Of a stretch of DNA of 43,627 bases, positions 29,134 to 37,139 are shown in pieces. Numbering within the stretch: the first letter of the stretch is position 1; each line of letters opens with the position of its first letter. The stretch comes from a virus. Position numbers and translations under genes: made by a program. The notes under the pieces were generated by a model that worked only from the letters and a program-made list of their open reading frames with translations, was not told the DNA's origin and searched no databases. The stretch covers positions 1 through 43,627 of the IMG/VR virus record IMGVR_UViG_3300023435_000037, one strand, 5' to 3'.

Positions 29134-30426
29134 TTACACATCGTGTTCTGTGACTACATTATTATAGGAACGTCCTATACGGCCACTAGTACCGTTTAAC
29201 ATCTTACCTAATTTCCTTGGTGCCGAACGCACATCTATCTTATAGGCATTAGGCAGTGATTTTTTGTGGTAAAGCTCAGTCCACATTGTGTCCATATGCT
29301 CATCTTGCTGGTCCATCTCGGCGTATGCTTTGCACGCGGCCTGTATTGACTTATCAAACTGATGACCGGCTGGATGTAAGTTAGCAACTGGTTCTACTGT
29401 GTACACACTACTCGGTGCTGGATTAACTGGTGCGGCTGTGCCATCTGAGAAAAGCCAATCTGCCACAAAGAACTCACCATCAGCACCAACATAACTTGTG
29501 CAGATACCAGTAGCACCTCTGCCATCACCATCAATAACAGTTACTCTCCAACCCTTATATGTATCATCTGGATGTAAGTTAGCCAGGGCACTGTTGCTAA
29601 TAGCAGTAGCAGCACCATTAGTGGCTACACCCATTTCCATCTGCATCTTGTCAAATGTCAATGTGTATGGAAACTGGATAGAGTCTGCGGCACTAGGTCT
29701 TGGATCTAATATGATCTCCCAACGTCTTGTAGATGTCAAGTTCTCATCCGTAGGCTCATAAGGTAGTATCGCCGCAAACAGCGGATACCCTGTGTTGAGT
29801 GTCACTGACCTGCGTGCTCTTATGTAAGCCTCATCGGTCCAATCAATGACCGTACCGCGATTAGAGTTCTTAGCATATTCGATCTTACCATCTACAGTAC
29901 CACCAAAGTTAGCTGGTAACTTATACCTGGAACCATCACCATTTATGGCATCAGTAGATGTTGCTATACTATACTTAGATGTAGTATCAGGTGTAGATGC
30001 ACCAGACAGTGCTGTGAAGTCGAATGTACCAGTTAACCCTGTGTAGTCGGTTATAGTAGCTGACTCACCAACACCGGTACCGGATTCTATATAGATAGAA
30101 TACCCTACGAAAAAATCATCAGCGTATGTACTGGCCAAACCACTATCCACCAGTGTCGCAGCAGTACCGCCTGTAGCTGTACCAGTGTAGGTAGCGGCGA
30201 ATGTCACCGTAGCTAGTCTACGCATCCATCTCCAACCTTTTCTTGGAGAGTCATCCATGAACATGCTTACACCATCATTGACTATATCCTTACATAACTC
30301 AAAGTTAAACTGATCGTTAGGTATAATCTTGGTACCATCGGAGGATCTATAGTCAGCTATATGGAGTTCTTCTGCTACATCCAGGATAAGATCGTAAAAT
30401 GTTAAAGCTCTATTAGGTTCGCTCAT
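29134..30426 (-). CDS. head-tail adaptor (podovirus gp4-like) protein
   Basis: 430 residues. The N-terminal helical part (LTFYDLILDVAEELHIADY, then NFELCKDIVNDGVSMFM) is typical of adaptor proteins that dock on the portal ring. A large beta-rich insertion follows (residues 75-380), and C-terminal helices (FDKSIQAACKAYAEMDQQDE). Assigned by layout and by position between capsid and hub genes. It overlaps the upstream gene by 14 bases. Confidence 0.6.
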   Translation of the reverse strand: MSEPNRALTFYDLILDVAEELHIADYRSSDGTKIIPNDQFNFELCKDIVNDGVSMFMDDSPRKGWRWMRRLATVTFAATYTGTATGGTAATLVDSGLASTYADDFFVGYSIYIESGTGVGESATITDYTGLTGTFDFTALSGASTPDTTSKYSIATSTDAINGDGSRYKLPANFGGTVDGKIEYAKNSNRGTVIDWTDEAYIRARRSVTLNTGYPLFAAILPYEPTDENLTSTRRWEIILDPRPSAADSIQFPYTLTFDKMQMEMGVATNGAATAISNSALANLHPDDTYKGWRVTVIDGDGRGATGICTSYVGADGEFFVADWLFSDGTAAPVNPAPSSVYTVEPVANLHPAGHQFDKSIQAACKAYAEMDQQDEHMDTMWTELYHKKSLPNAYKIDVRSAPRKLGKMLNGTSGRIGRSYNNVVTEHDV

Positions 30427-30667
30427 CTTCCTCTACCTCATTATTTTCTTCTGGTACTTCGGGGACTTTTACTTCTAACTTGGCAGCTTCATTACATGCA
30501 CGCTTCTCATCTTCCAACTTATCAGCCAGTTGAGCACGCTTAGAAAGCAGGTCAACGTCAGCGGCTAACTGTTGGTGTTCACGTGCTGTCATCGGGCCGT
30601 TAGGAAGTTCTATCCGGCCACTCAATAATACACTTACTATGTTGTTGATTGATTGTGTTAAGTTCAT
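30413..30667 (-). CDS. small late protein with acidic tail
   Basis: 84 residues: N-terminal MNLTQSINNIVSVLLSG, central Gln/Ala helix, acidic C-terminus (PEVPEENNEVEEDERT). The ending VPEVPE is shared with the upstream 53-residue protein at 30699-30860. The start is preceded by CAGGAGAAAAGAA within the CCACGTTA-type context. Function unknown. Confidence 0.6.
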   Translation of the reverse strand: MNLTQSINNIVSVLLSGRIELPNGPMTAREHQQLAADVDLLSKRAQLADKLEDEKRACNEAAKLEVKVPEVPEENNEVEEDERT

Positions 30668-30698
30668 TTCTTTTCTCCTGTAACGTGGTTAGTAAAAT

Positions 30699-30860
30699 TT
30701 ATTCTGCCGGTACTTCCGGTACTCCAGCTTCAGCCTCAGCTTTTTTCTCGACTTTTGCTTTGGCCCTTGCTTTTTCTTCAGCTTCAGCCTCAGCTACTAC
30801 CCTGAGAGCATCTAGATATCTCTCTTCTTTTAGTATAATCTTCGCGTGATTTAATTTCAT
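30699..30860 (-). CDS. small Ala/Glu/Lys-rich helical protein
   Basis: 53 residues beginning MKLNHAKIILKEERYLDALR, then an almost pure Ala/Glu/Lys helix and the end GVPEVPAE. The start is preceded by GGGGAATGAA. It is the first gene after the terminator at 30884-30935. The Ala/Glu/Lys-rich sequence suggests a coiled coil. Confidence 0.55.
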   Translation of the reverse strand: MKLNHAKIILKEERYLDALRVVAEAEAEEKARAKAKVEKKAEAEAGVPEVPAE

Positions 30861-30883
30861 TTCATTCCCCGATAACATGGTTA

Positions 30884-30935
30884 ATAAAAACTCCGGCCTC
30901 CCACCCCACGTTAAAAGAGTGGGAGGTTACGGAGT
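30884..30935 (-). terminator. rho-independent terminator after the capsid genes
   Basis: Read on the - strand, CTCCG-TAA-CCTCCCAC pairs with GTGGGAGG-CC-GGAG, giving a stem of about 13 bp around a loop containing TCTTTTAACG. TTTTTATT follows directly (30890-30883). It lies 11 bases past the stop of the post-capsid gene. It would cut down read-through from the highly expressed capsid genes into the tail genes. Confidence 0.85.
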
Positions 30936-30945
30936 ATTAGACTAC

Positions 30946-31731
30946 TTATCCCTGTAGCATGAACAACGGTCCGTTATTATCATAGTCACCCGCAATACGA
31001 TGTCCCGCGTACTGACTAGAGTTAGTACCAGCAGCCATGTCCTCAAAGTCAATATATGACTCTATGGAACCATCATGCCTGTAGTAACAACCAGTGTGAT
31101 TAGTAACAACGTCACTCTGAGGTGCTAACCAACCAATACCCTTCCTCTGGACCCAGAAGTACATTAGGGCCGTACTAACGTAAGTGGCTGGTACACCGGC
31201 TTTTCCATAACTAGCTGAAGAACCTGTTCGCAATTCTCCATATGGATTTGCCCATATCTCCAAACCTGTAGACGCGGCTGTATGCACTTCATTCAAAGGA
31301 CCATCAAGATAAATCTTGAAATTCGCATCGGCGATAGCGACGTCATTACCTATAATCCCTCTGACCGTATCTTTCAGAGCGGCAGGCCATGAAACCATGA
31401 AACCACCCTTTAGCTCATCCTTTGCAATCGCATCATGTGTGGTACCGGTAATCTCGATTTCACTGTCACCGATAACCGTAGTCTTGACTGGAGTAGTATA
31501 AGCTTGAAAACCAGTGTTTACAAACTCACACGCCTGACCAGATGCACATACGGCACTTGCTCTACCGTATATGAACTCGCGTCCATCAGGCAGTACAACC
31601 CTGTCACCTACATTATACCTGGAACTTTTAGTAAGCGAGGCTTCATAAATAAAAGCCCAATACGGTGACGACTGCGGCATAACCATCCCTGAACCGCCTA
31701 GATAATTAACTTTAGCTTTTCCTTTTGCCAT
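30946..31731 (-). CDS. post-capsid head protein (decoration/stabilisation candidate)
   Basis: 261 residues, Gly/Ala/Ser-rich with beta-strand patterns (NVGDRVVLPDGREFIYG; VVTNHTGCYYRHDGSIESYI). Encoded downstream of the major capsid gene (with a nuclease gene between) and just before a strong terminator, which suggests high expression. A head decoration protein fits, but no family is recognised. Confidence 0.55.
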   Translation of the reverse strand: MAKGKAKVNYLGGSGMVMPQSSPYWAFIYEASLTKSSRYNVGDRVVLPDGREFIYGRASAVCASGQACEFVNTGFQAYTTPVKTTVIGDSEIEITGTTHDAIAKDELKGGFMVSWPAALKDTVRGIIGNDVAIADANFKIYLDGPLNEVHTAASTGLEIWANPYGELRTGSSASYGKAGVPATYVSTALMYFWVQRKGIGWLAPQSDVVTNHTGCYYRHDGSIESYIDFEDMAAGTNSSQYAGHRIAGDYDNNGPLFMLQG

Positions 31732-31761
31732 TTTACTTTGCTCCTCATAAATAAGTTAGAG

Positions 31762-32187
31762 TTAATGTTTAGTTAAATACTTTATACATTTAGAAAGCAG
31801 ACCAATGCTATCATCTGCAAATCCTAATATAGAATTACAACGATAACATAGTAATTGTCTTACTTTCCCTGTTCTGTGATCGTGATCGACTGCTAAACGA
31901 GTCTGCACCCCTTTATAAGTCCTAACTTCAGCACGGCCACAAATCGCACAAACTCCATTTTGTTCTTCAAACATGCGATCATAATCTTCTATCGTCATAC
32001 CAAAACGACGCTTAATACCAGGTTCGTAATTCTTGTCCTTACCGTGTTTAGTGGAACGGTATCCCTTACCATAGGCTCTCATACATGAATTACACCTTGA
32101 CTGCAAACCATCACTATGAGTCGCGTCACTCCAGTATTCTGAAGTAGGCTTGCTCTTACTACAACCTGTACAATATTTTGAACGCAC
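31762..32187 (-). CDS. endonuclease VII-type HNH nuclease (between capsid genes)
   Basis: 141 residues from GTG 32187 (AAGGAC upstream). Zinc-binding start YCTGCSKSK...CNSCMRAY, then FEEQNGVCAICG, LAVDHDHRTGKVRQLLC and CNSILGF: the recombination endonuclease VII signature with the His-Asp-His core. Paralogous to 41957-42460. It splits the capsid gene from the decoration candidate, a typical place for a free-standing homing nuclease; A+T-richer than neighbours. Confidence 0.88.
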   Translation of the reverse strand: MRSKYCTGCSKSKPTSEYWSDATHSDGLQSRCNSCMRAYGKGYRSTKHGKDKNYEPGIKRRFGMTIEDYDRMFEEQNGVCAICGRAEVRTYKGVQTRLAVDHDHRTGKVRQLLCYRCNSILGFADDSIGLLSKCIKYLTKH

Positions 32188-32202
32188 GTAAGTCCTTTAT
32201 TG

Positions 32203-33309
32203 TTAAGATGTTATGGGTTTGTGAATTACAAATCCAGCAGTTCTTCGATTCAAGCACAGGTTGTTATGTGCACCGTCAAGGAACACTGTGAACGTGGTGT
32301 GCTGTAATCTGTCAGTCATCGGTTCGCCCTCTTCCATCCAGTAACCATCCTGTACGACAGGAATAAACTTACTGAAGTCGATACAATACAGAGGTGCGGT
32401 TGCATCAGATGTCACAGGGTCAGTTACACCATCCAACTGGTTGATGTAAATTACCGGTAAACGATTGATGCGTACAACACTGTCATCGCCCATCTTGATG
32501 TTACCAAGAACATCGTTACCACGATGGAAGTCATCTCTGAGGTCAGCGAGTTCCTGCAATGCTACCGCTGTGTCAGCATCACAATAAATTCTCTTGGCTG
32601 CATTCCTCTTGTTCTGAGGATCATTGATGAACTGAGGTGCTTTGAACTTGGTTAAGAGGAAAGCTTTACGGAAAGTCTTAAGCAAGGCATTGTCAACCTT
32701 GGTATAAGCAGCCGCATAGTTTTTCCACTTGGTCTCGACAGCAGCATCGATACCGGCACAAGATGTACCAGTAGTACCATTCTGGTAACGGATCGTCTGG
32801 CCATTAAAGCCAGCCGTAGTCGAATCAGCATCCAACATGTTCAGATAATACGGAACACCATACGGATAAAGGTCATCAGAAGAACTTGTGGGTGTTTTCC
32901 AAAACTTCTCCTCGATGAGATCTGCCAAACTCCACAGACCATCGATACGTCTGGTCTCAAGCAAACGAATGAAACCCTTTGCTGAATTTCTATTACGCAG
33001 AATTTCCAGCTTATCCCATGAGTAATGAGTACCTATCTGAGTCCAAGGCACATCAATCCCATACATTACATCGGACACGGCAGGATCATCCGTATCAAAT
33101 AGTCTACGATAGCGAGCGTTACCTGTGGGATTAAACATAACCTTACGTTTAATCGAGGTACCACCATCGATCTCCATTCGATCACGCTGGTAAATCCGAC
33201 ATGCTTCGTAATCCTGGTTAGTCCATGTCACTTCAAAATACTGTTCCGGCAGATCCGGTAAAGTGGTCTCAATAAGATCAGCTAAATCTGCATTCTTTAC
33301 TCCGGCCAT
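32203..33309 (-). CDS. major capsid protein
   Basis: 368 residues. Position directly downstream of the scaffold-like gene, size and composition are those of a podovirus major capsid protein, probably HK97-fold. Supporting pieces include the N-terminal LIETTLPDLPEQYFEVTWTN, a central Asn/Gly loop region (GFNGQTIRYQNGTTG) and a C-terminal strand end (NNLCLNRRTAGFVIH). No sequence motif is decisive. Strong Shine-Dalgarno ACAGGAGGCAAAT precedes ATG 33309. Confidence 0.75.
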   Translation of the reverse strand: MAGVKNADLADLIETTLPDLPEQYFEVTWTNQDYEACRIYQRDRMEIDGGTSIKRKVMFNPTGNARYRRLFDTDDPAVSDVMYGIDVPWTQIGTHYSWDKLEILRNRNSAKGFIRLLETRRIDGLWSLADLIEEKFWKTPTSSSDDLYPYGVPYYLNMLDADSTTAGFNGQTIRYQNGTTGTSCAGIDAAVETKWKNYAAAYTKVDNALLKTFRKAFLLTKFKAPQFINDPQNKRNAAKRIYCDADTAVALQELADLRDDFHRGNDVLGNIKMGDDSVVRINRLPVIYINQLDGVTDPVTSDATAPLYCIDFSKFIPVVQDGYWMEEGEPMTDRLQHTTFTVFLDGAHNNLCLNRRTAGFVIHKPITS

Positions 33310-33321
33310 ATTTGCCTCCTG

Positions 33322-34467
33322 TTAGCTTCGCAGTCCTGGCAAGTTAGCCAGTTTCTGCTGTACTTTCTGTATAAGTTCCTGTCTGTTTCTAGGTTTCTGT
33401 TGACTGTTGTTAGATACCGCACCAGTTTTCTTGCTGTTAGCAGGTCTGAGAGTAATACCCTTCTGTCTTGCGACAGCTTTACTCTTAAGGTTACTACGTA
33501 TTATTTGTTCCCGTATAGGCTCAGTTACAAGAAGGTGAGCTTTTTCTAGAACCTGTTCTACGCTAGGATCTTGACCCCTCATGCGTAAACCAGTCATAAT
33601 ACACTCGGCCTCGTCGAGTACAGCTAGTCTATGTTCCTGTTGTCCGTTGGTGAGATCCTTTATAGACTGGCTAAGGCCTACCTTACCATAAAACTCTTCA
33701 TATGGTGCCATGTCACCTAAACCAAAGAAGGTATTGATCGTTTGATCTACAGAAGCATTAGCCGCCGCATTAGCCCTTGCCGTAGCAGTTCCATATAAAT
33801 CCTTAGACTGCTGAGGTTGTGTTACAACCTGTGCAGGTTTAGGTGCCGCTAGCAACTTAGCAACTGTTTCGATCAATGGATCATCGGGATGCTCAACTTT
33901 GAGCCTATCAAGAAGAGGTTGTAGATCAGGATCTACATCCTGTACCACCGGCTTTGCTTCTGTAGCCAGCCTACGTTCCTCATCTATCTTAGCTCTGCCG
34001 AGTGCCGACCATTCCTTATTGGCATTGATAACACTATTGTGACAAGCACCCATAGTTCTAAGGGCAAGTTCTGGATTGGCCTTTACTAACTCGTCAACTT
34101 CTTCCTGTTTCCATCCATTGTGAATAGCTGCCCTTACGTAGGCATCGGGTATGCTGACAGGTGCATCCTCACTATCCGTATTACTTTCCTCTCCAGGTAT
34201 GTCATCCACCTTACCGTCCACCACTGCCTGTCCGTTATTCTCCTCCTCGGAACCGTCCTCCGGTACGTCAGGGGTAGGGGTTTTTGATTCGGGATCGACA
34301 TCATCCTGCTCTGCATCTAAACCATTTTCCAACTCTCTGAGATGAGCTAATCTTCCTTCCATAGTATTGACTAGCTTAGGATCTTCGATAGCTTTCTCAT
34401 CAAGCGTTTTTAGTCCTTCCGTGTGATCTCCTGAATTTCCTTGTTCTAGTTCTTCGATTGTACGCAT
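33322..34467 (-). CDS. scaffold/head-assembly protein
   Basis: 381 residues, strongly acidic in the first 130 (AEQDDVDPESKTPTPDVPED), helical middle with Leu/Glu/Gln, basic C-terminal tail (ARQKGITLRPANSKKTG; NRQELIQKVQQKLANLPG). Acidic-helical with a basic end that binds the coat is the usual scaffold design. It lies between portal and capsid genes. Confidence 0.7.
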   Translation of the reverse strand: MRTIEELEQGNSGDHTEGLKTLDEKAIEDPKLVNTMEGRLAHLRELENGLDAEQDDVDPESKTPTPDVPEDGSEEENNGQAVVDGKVDDIPGEESNTDSEDAPVSIPDAYVRAAIHNGWKQEEVDELVKANPELALRTMGACHNSVINANKEWSALGRAKIDEERRLATEAKPVVQDVDPDLQPLLDRLKVEHPDDPLIETVAKLLAAPKPAQVVTQPQQSKDLYGTATARANAAANASVDQTINTFFGLGDMAPYEEFYGKVGLSQSIKDLTNGQQEHRLAVLDEAECIMTGLRMRGQDPSVEQVLEKAHLLVTEPIREQIIRSNLKSKAVARQKGITLRPANSKKTGAVSNNSQQKPRNRQELIQKVQQKLANLPGLRS

Positions 34468-34513
34468 AACTATAAACCTTTCATTAGCTGTCTAATGTCA
34501 CTTAGTAATACGC

Positions 34514-34903
34514 TTACTTAGCGACCTTAGAGGTAGGTAATTTTTGGTTGATCTTCTTGCCCCTATGTCTGATTTTCTGAGGCTCTTTCTTAAACCCACA
34601 CTTCTTTAGATAATTATCATGATCCTTATAAGTCTCGAATATGGGCCTACACTCGCTATCAATTCTTATATTCGGAAACTGTTTCTTATGCTCCGCTACT
34701 TGATCAGGTGTTATAGCCAACGAATCAGAATGTATAGCTTTACCATACTGATGACCACCAGATACGAATGGCATGTCAGCGGCTATGTCACGTTTCATCT
34801 TAGCACCACAATCAGAACACATGTATGGCTTATCACAATCTTCCATTGAGCGTGATACATAGTCATACTCACCGCAATCACATACGAATGTATAGCTTGG
34901 CAT
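34514..34903 (-). CDS. FmdB-like zinc-ribbon protein
   Basis: 129 residues. The N-terminus MPSYTFVCDCGEYDYVSRSM followed by YMCSDCGAKMKRDI is the FmdB/CxxC-type regulatory zinc ribbon, often found in phages near portal/scaffold genes. Basic C-terminal half (KKEPQKIRHRGKKINQK). Role in the phage unknown. The stop-start junction with the next upstream gene is TAATG-like. Confidence 0.7.
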   Translation of the reverse strand: MPSYTFVCDCGEYDYVSRSMEDCDKPYMCSDCGAKMKRDIAADMPFVSGGHQYGKAIHSDSLAITPDQVAEHKKQFPNIRIDSECRPIFETYKDHDNYLKKCGFKKEPQKIRHRGKKINQKLPTSKVAK

Positions 34904-35121
34904 TATTTTATCCCCAAACTTCTAAGATCATCTTTACTCAAACCAGCATCTTTCAATCGCTGACTATCACTTTTGCGTTTGACGTTCTTAAAATATACTG
35001 ACGCTGTTTCCTTATTCTTGCTTTTAAGATGTTTCTTACCGGCTTTGCTATGGCCAGCTTTTCCGGTTAATGCTGATTTTACATTTTTCTTTAATCGTTT
35101 AACCCAATTATTATTCGCCAT
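34903..35121 (-). CDS. small basic late protein
   Basis: 72 residues, Lys-rich (NWVKRLKKNVKSALTGKAGH; HLKSKNKETASVYFKNVKRK), ending KDDLRSLGIK. It overlaps both neighbours by one base. Probably helical; binds nucleic acid or a capsid part by charge at most. Family unknown. Confidence 0.55.
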   Translation of the reverse strand: MANNNWVKRLKKNVKSALTGKAGHSKAGKKHLKSKNKETASVYFKNVKRKSDSQRLKDAGLSKDDLRSLGIK

Positions 35122-35357
35122 TATTTCTTACCTCCAAATACTGCTTTCAGCTTAGCAGATGTCCTAGTTAACAGACTAGCTTTCTCCGTTAATACGCCAG
35201 CCTCTTTATTCATTTCTTTGGTTACTACCTTAAGGAACTTTTTATCAGCTTCTATCTCAGCCGATTCACGCATAGTCGTCACTGCATTACGAACTTTCCA
35301 AGGATCATAACCGTCTATTTTCTTTTCTTGCATTTCATCTCCGCATATATTACTCAT
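35121..35357 (-). CDS. small late protein
   Basis: 78 residues. ATG 35357 has CAGGAG 7-8 bases upstream. An internal ATG (residue 9) also has GGAGATGAA before it. The sequence is helical (MRESAEIEADKKFLKVVTKE). It lies directly after the portal gene in transcription order. Function unknown. Confidence 0.55.
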   Translation of the reverse strand: MSNICGDEMQEKKIDGYDPWKVRNAVTTMRESAEIEADKKFLKVVTKEMNKEAGVLTEKASLLTRTSAKLKAVFGGKK

Positions 35358-35358
35358 A

Positions 35359-37137
35359 TTATACTCCTGGTTCTGAAGTTCTGGCTGATTGCGACTCAGC
35401 AGAGCTTATCTGTTCAATGGCTTTACGCTCTTGGAAACTATTCTGATCCTTCATCTGATTACCCTGACCGGCTGTTGGTCCAGCTACCTGAGCCTTACCC
35501 TGCGGCTGAGGTCCAAGCTGTTGTACTAACTCCATACGCTGCATAAACGATTCATCTACAAACCAATCTTGCACATCCTCAAGTATGCCCAGTTCATCAG
35601 CGATATCAGTTAAAATCTCAGGTACATTGGTAGGTATGCCCATCTGTGCATTTACCGCAGCCGCGTTCACCACGCTAGGCATGACTTTGGTAGCAAATTC
35701 TATAATGCGTTTGGTCCTAACAGCAGGATCTAACCGTGACATAGATCTAGCCTTAAGCCTGAACGTATACTCTAGGAAGTCACCTCGTCTTTGCTCAGGT
35801 GTCAATATTAACTGTTCATGCTCACCACCTGGTTTACGTCTTGATAACGGTACATCTATAAATGGATCATAGTGCATGTACCAGGCTTTCTTCTTGCCAC
35901 ACTTAGCGGCGGCATCGTATACCATTCCGCGTGCATCTTCTATGGTTATGGTAGAATTAGCCTGAAGTATGTTCGCCTGTGTAGCACTATCAGCCTGTGA
36001 AGCTAGACCCGCAACTTGATCTGGATTACCAGACATATAGTTAGTCCAAACTTGCAAACGTTCAAGCATGACTTCACTTTTCTGATTCTGTCCACCGTAT
36101 GACACTACCTTTACAGTATCTGGATTACCAGCTACCATGTCACCATCTTCGGCAGTCCTCATATCCTCAGCTTCATCTGCACCTGCTGGATCATATACAG
36201 TTATATCTTTCTGCCTGTCAGCCTGGTTCATGAGCTTGGTCATCATCCTATTAGCCATCTTATGAAGATCATAAAATACACTGACTGGAGCTACAGGATA
36301 CGGATTTCCAGGTATAGGTTGCGTTAGTGACATTATAGTATACGGTCCTTCTTTAGGACCATAAAAGTCACGTGCCGCAAGATATTCATCAAACACTATC
36401 TGGCTTGGATCTGGTATGGTTAGCAAAGCGTCAGCTTCTGGTACATAACACTCTACCACATCAACATAATCCTGCATCTGATACATTTCTGAGTCACTAA
36501 CATTTTTACGAGATATACTATCGACACGCCTAGCGGCATCAGGGTGCATAGATCTTGGAAGTTTCATTACTAGATCATGATCGAACTCATTGTCATCCAA
36601 TAGTATCTGTCTTGGCACTCTATTCCTGTCGCCCAGGAAAGATGCGGTACGGTAATCCTTACATACTGGATCGAATGTGAAGTCATCGAAGTCAACTACG
36701 TCAGTGTAGATCTGTCCTTCATCTACTAGTACGTCACCAAAGTTAAGTAGCTTACCACTAGTGGCTATGCCGGTTTTGAATATTGCCATTAAGAAAAAGG
36801 CATCTACTATACCACCGCGTAATGTTTCTTTGAACTCTATCTTTCTGTCCAGCTTATCTAGGCCAAGTCCTAGTAGGTAAGCGTAGTCACGGTGTGGTAT
36901 GATCTCTGTCTCCACTTTAGTGACACCTGTTCGCATTACCAGATTAGGAACCATAGCACGAATAGTATTAAAGATTAAGTTTATAGGTTCCTCACCTGTA
37001 AGGCCATACTCTTGTGCGTAATATTTGCCGACATACTCTCGTATGAACATGGCACGTGAGCGTGCGAAACGTCTATTACGATCAAATCCCTGCTTTACTG
37101 CTAAACTAAATTGTCTTGGTGTTATACTTTCTGGCAT
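35359..37137 (-). CDS. portal protein
   Basis: 592 residues. Portal-type features: N-terminal helical region with NLIFNTIRAMVPNLVMR, a central wing/stem (DVVDFDDFTFDPVCKDYRTA; YTIMSLTQPIPGNPYPVAPV) and a long helical C-terminal crown with Gln-rich tail. It sits directly after the large terminase gene, as in most tailed phages. It forms the dodecameric DNA channel. Confidence 0.85.
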   Translation of the reverse strand: MPESITPRQFSLAVKQGFDRNRRFARSRAMFIREYVGKYYAQEYGLTGEEPINLIFNTIRAMVPNLVMRTGVTKVETEIIPHRDYAYLLGLGLDKLDRKIEFKETLRGGIVDAFFLMAIFKTGIATSGKLLNFGDVLVDEGQIYTDVVDFDDFTFDPVCKDYRTASFLGDRNRVPRQILLDDNEFDHDLVMKLPRSMHPDAARRVDSISRKNVSDSEMYQMQDYVDVVECYVPEADALLTIPDPSQIVFDEYLAARDFYGPKEGPYTIMSLTQPIPGNPYPVAPVSVFYDLHKMANRMMTKLMNQADRQKDITVYDPAGADEAEDMRTAEDGDMVAGNPDTVKVVSYGGQNQKSEVMLERLQVWTNYMSGNPDQVAGLASQADSATQANILQANSTITIEDARGMVYDAAAKCGKKKAWYMHYDPFIDVPLSRRKPGGEHEQLILTPEQRRGDFLEYTFRLKARSMSRLDPAVRTKRIIEFATKVMPSVVNAAAVNAQMGIPTNVPEILTDIADELGILEDVQDWFVDESFMQRMELVQQLGPQPQGKAQVAGPTAGQGNQMKDQNSFQERKAIEQISSAESQSARTSEPGV

Positions 37138-37139
37138 AT

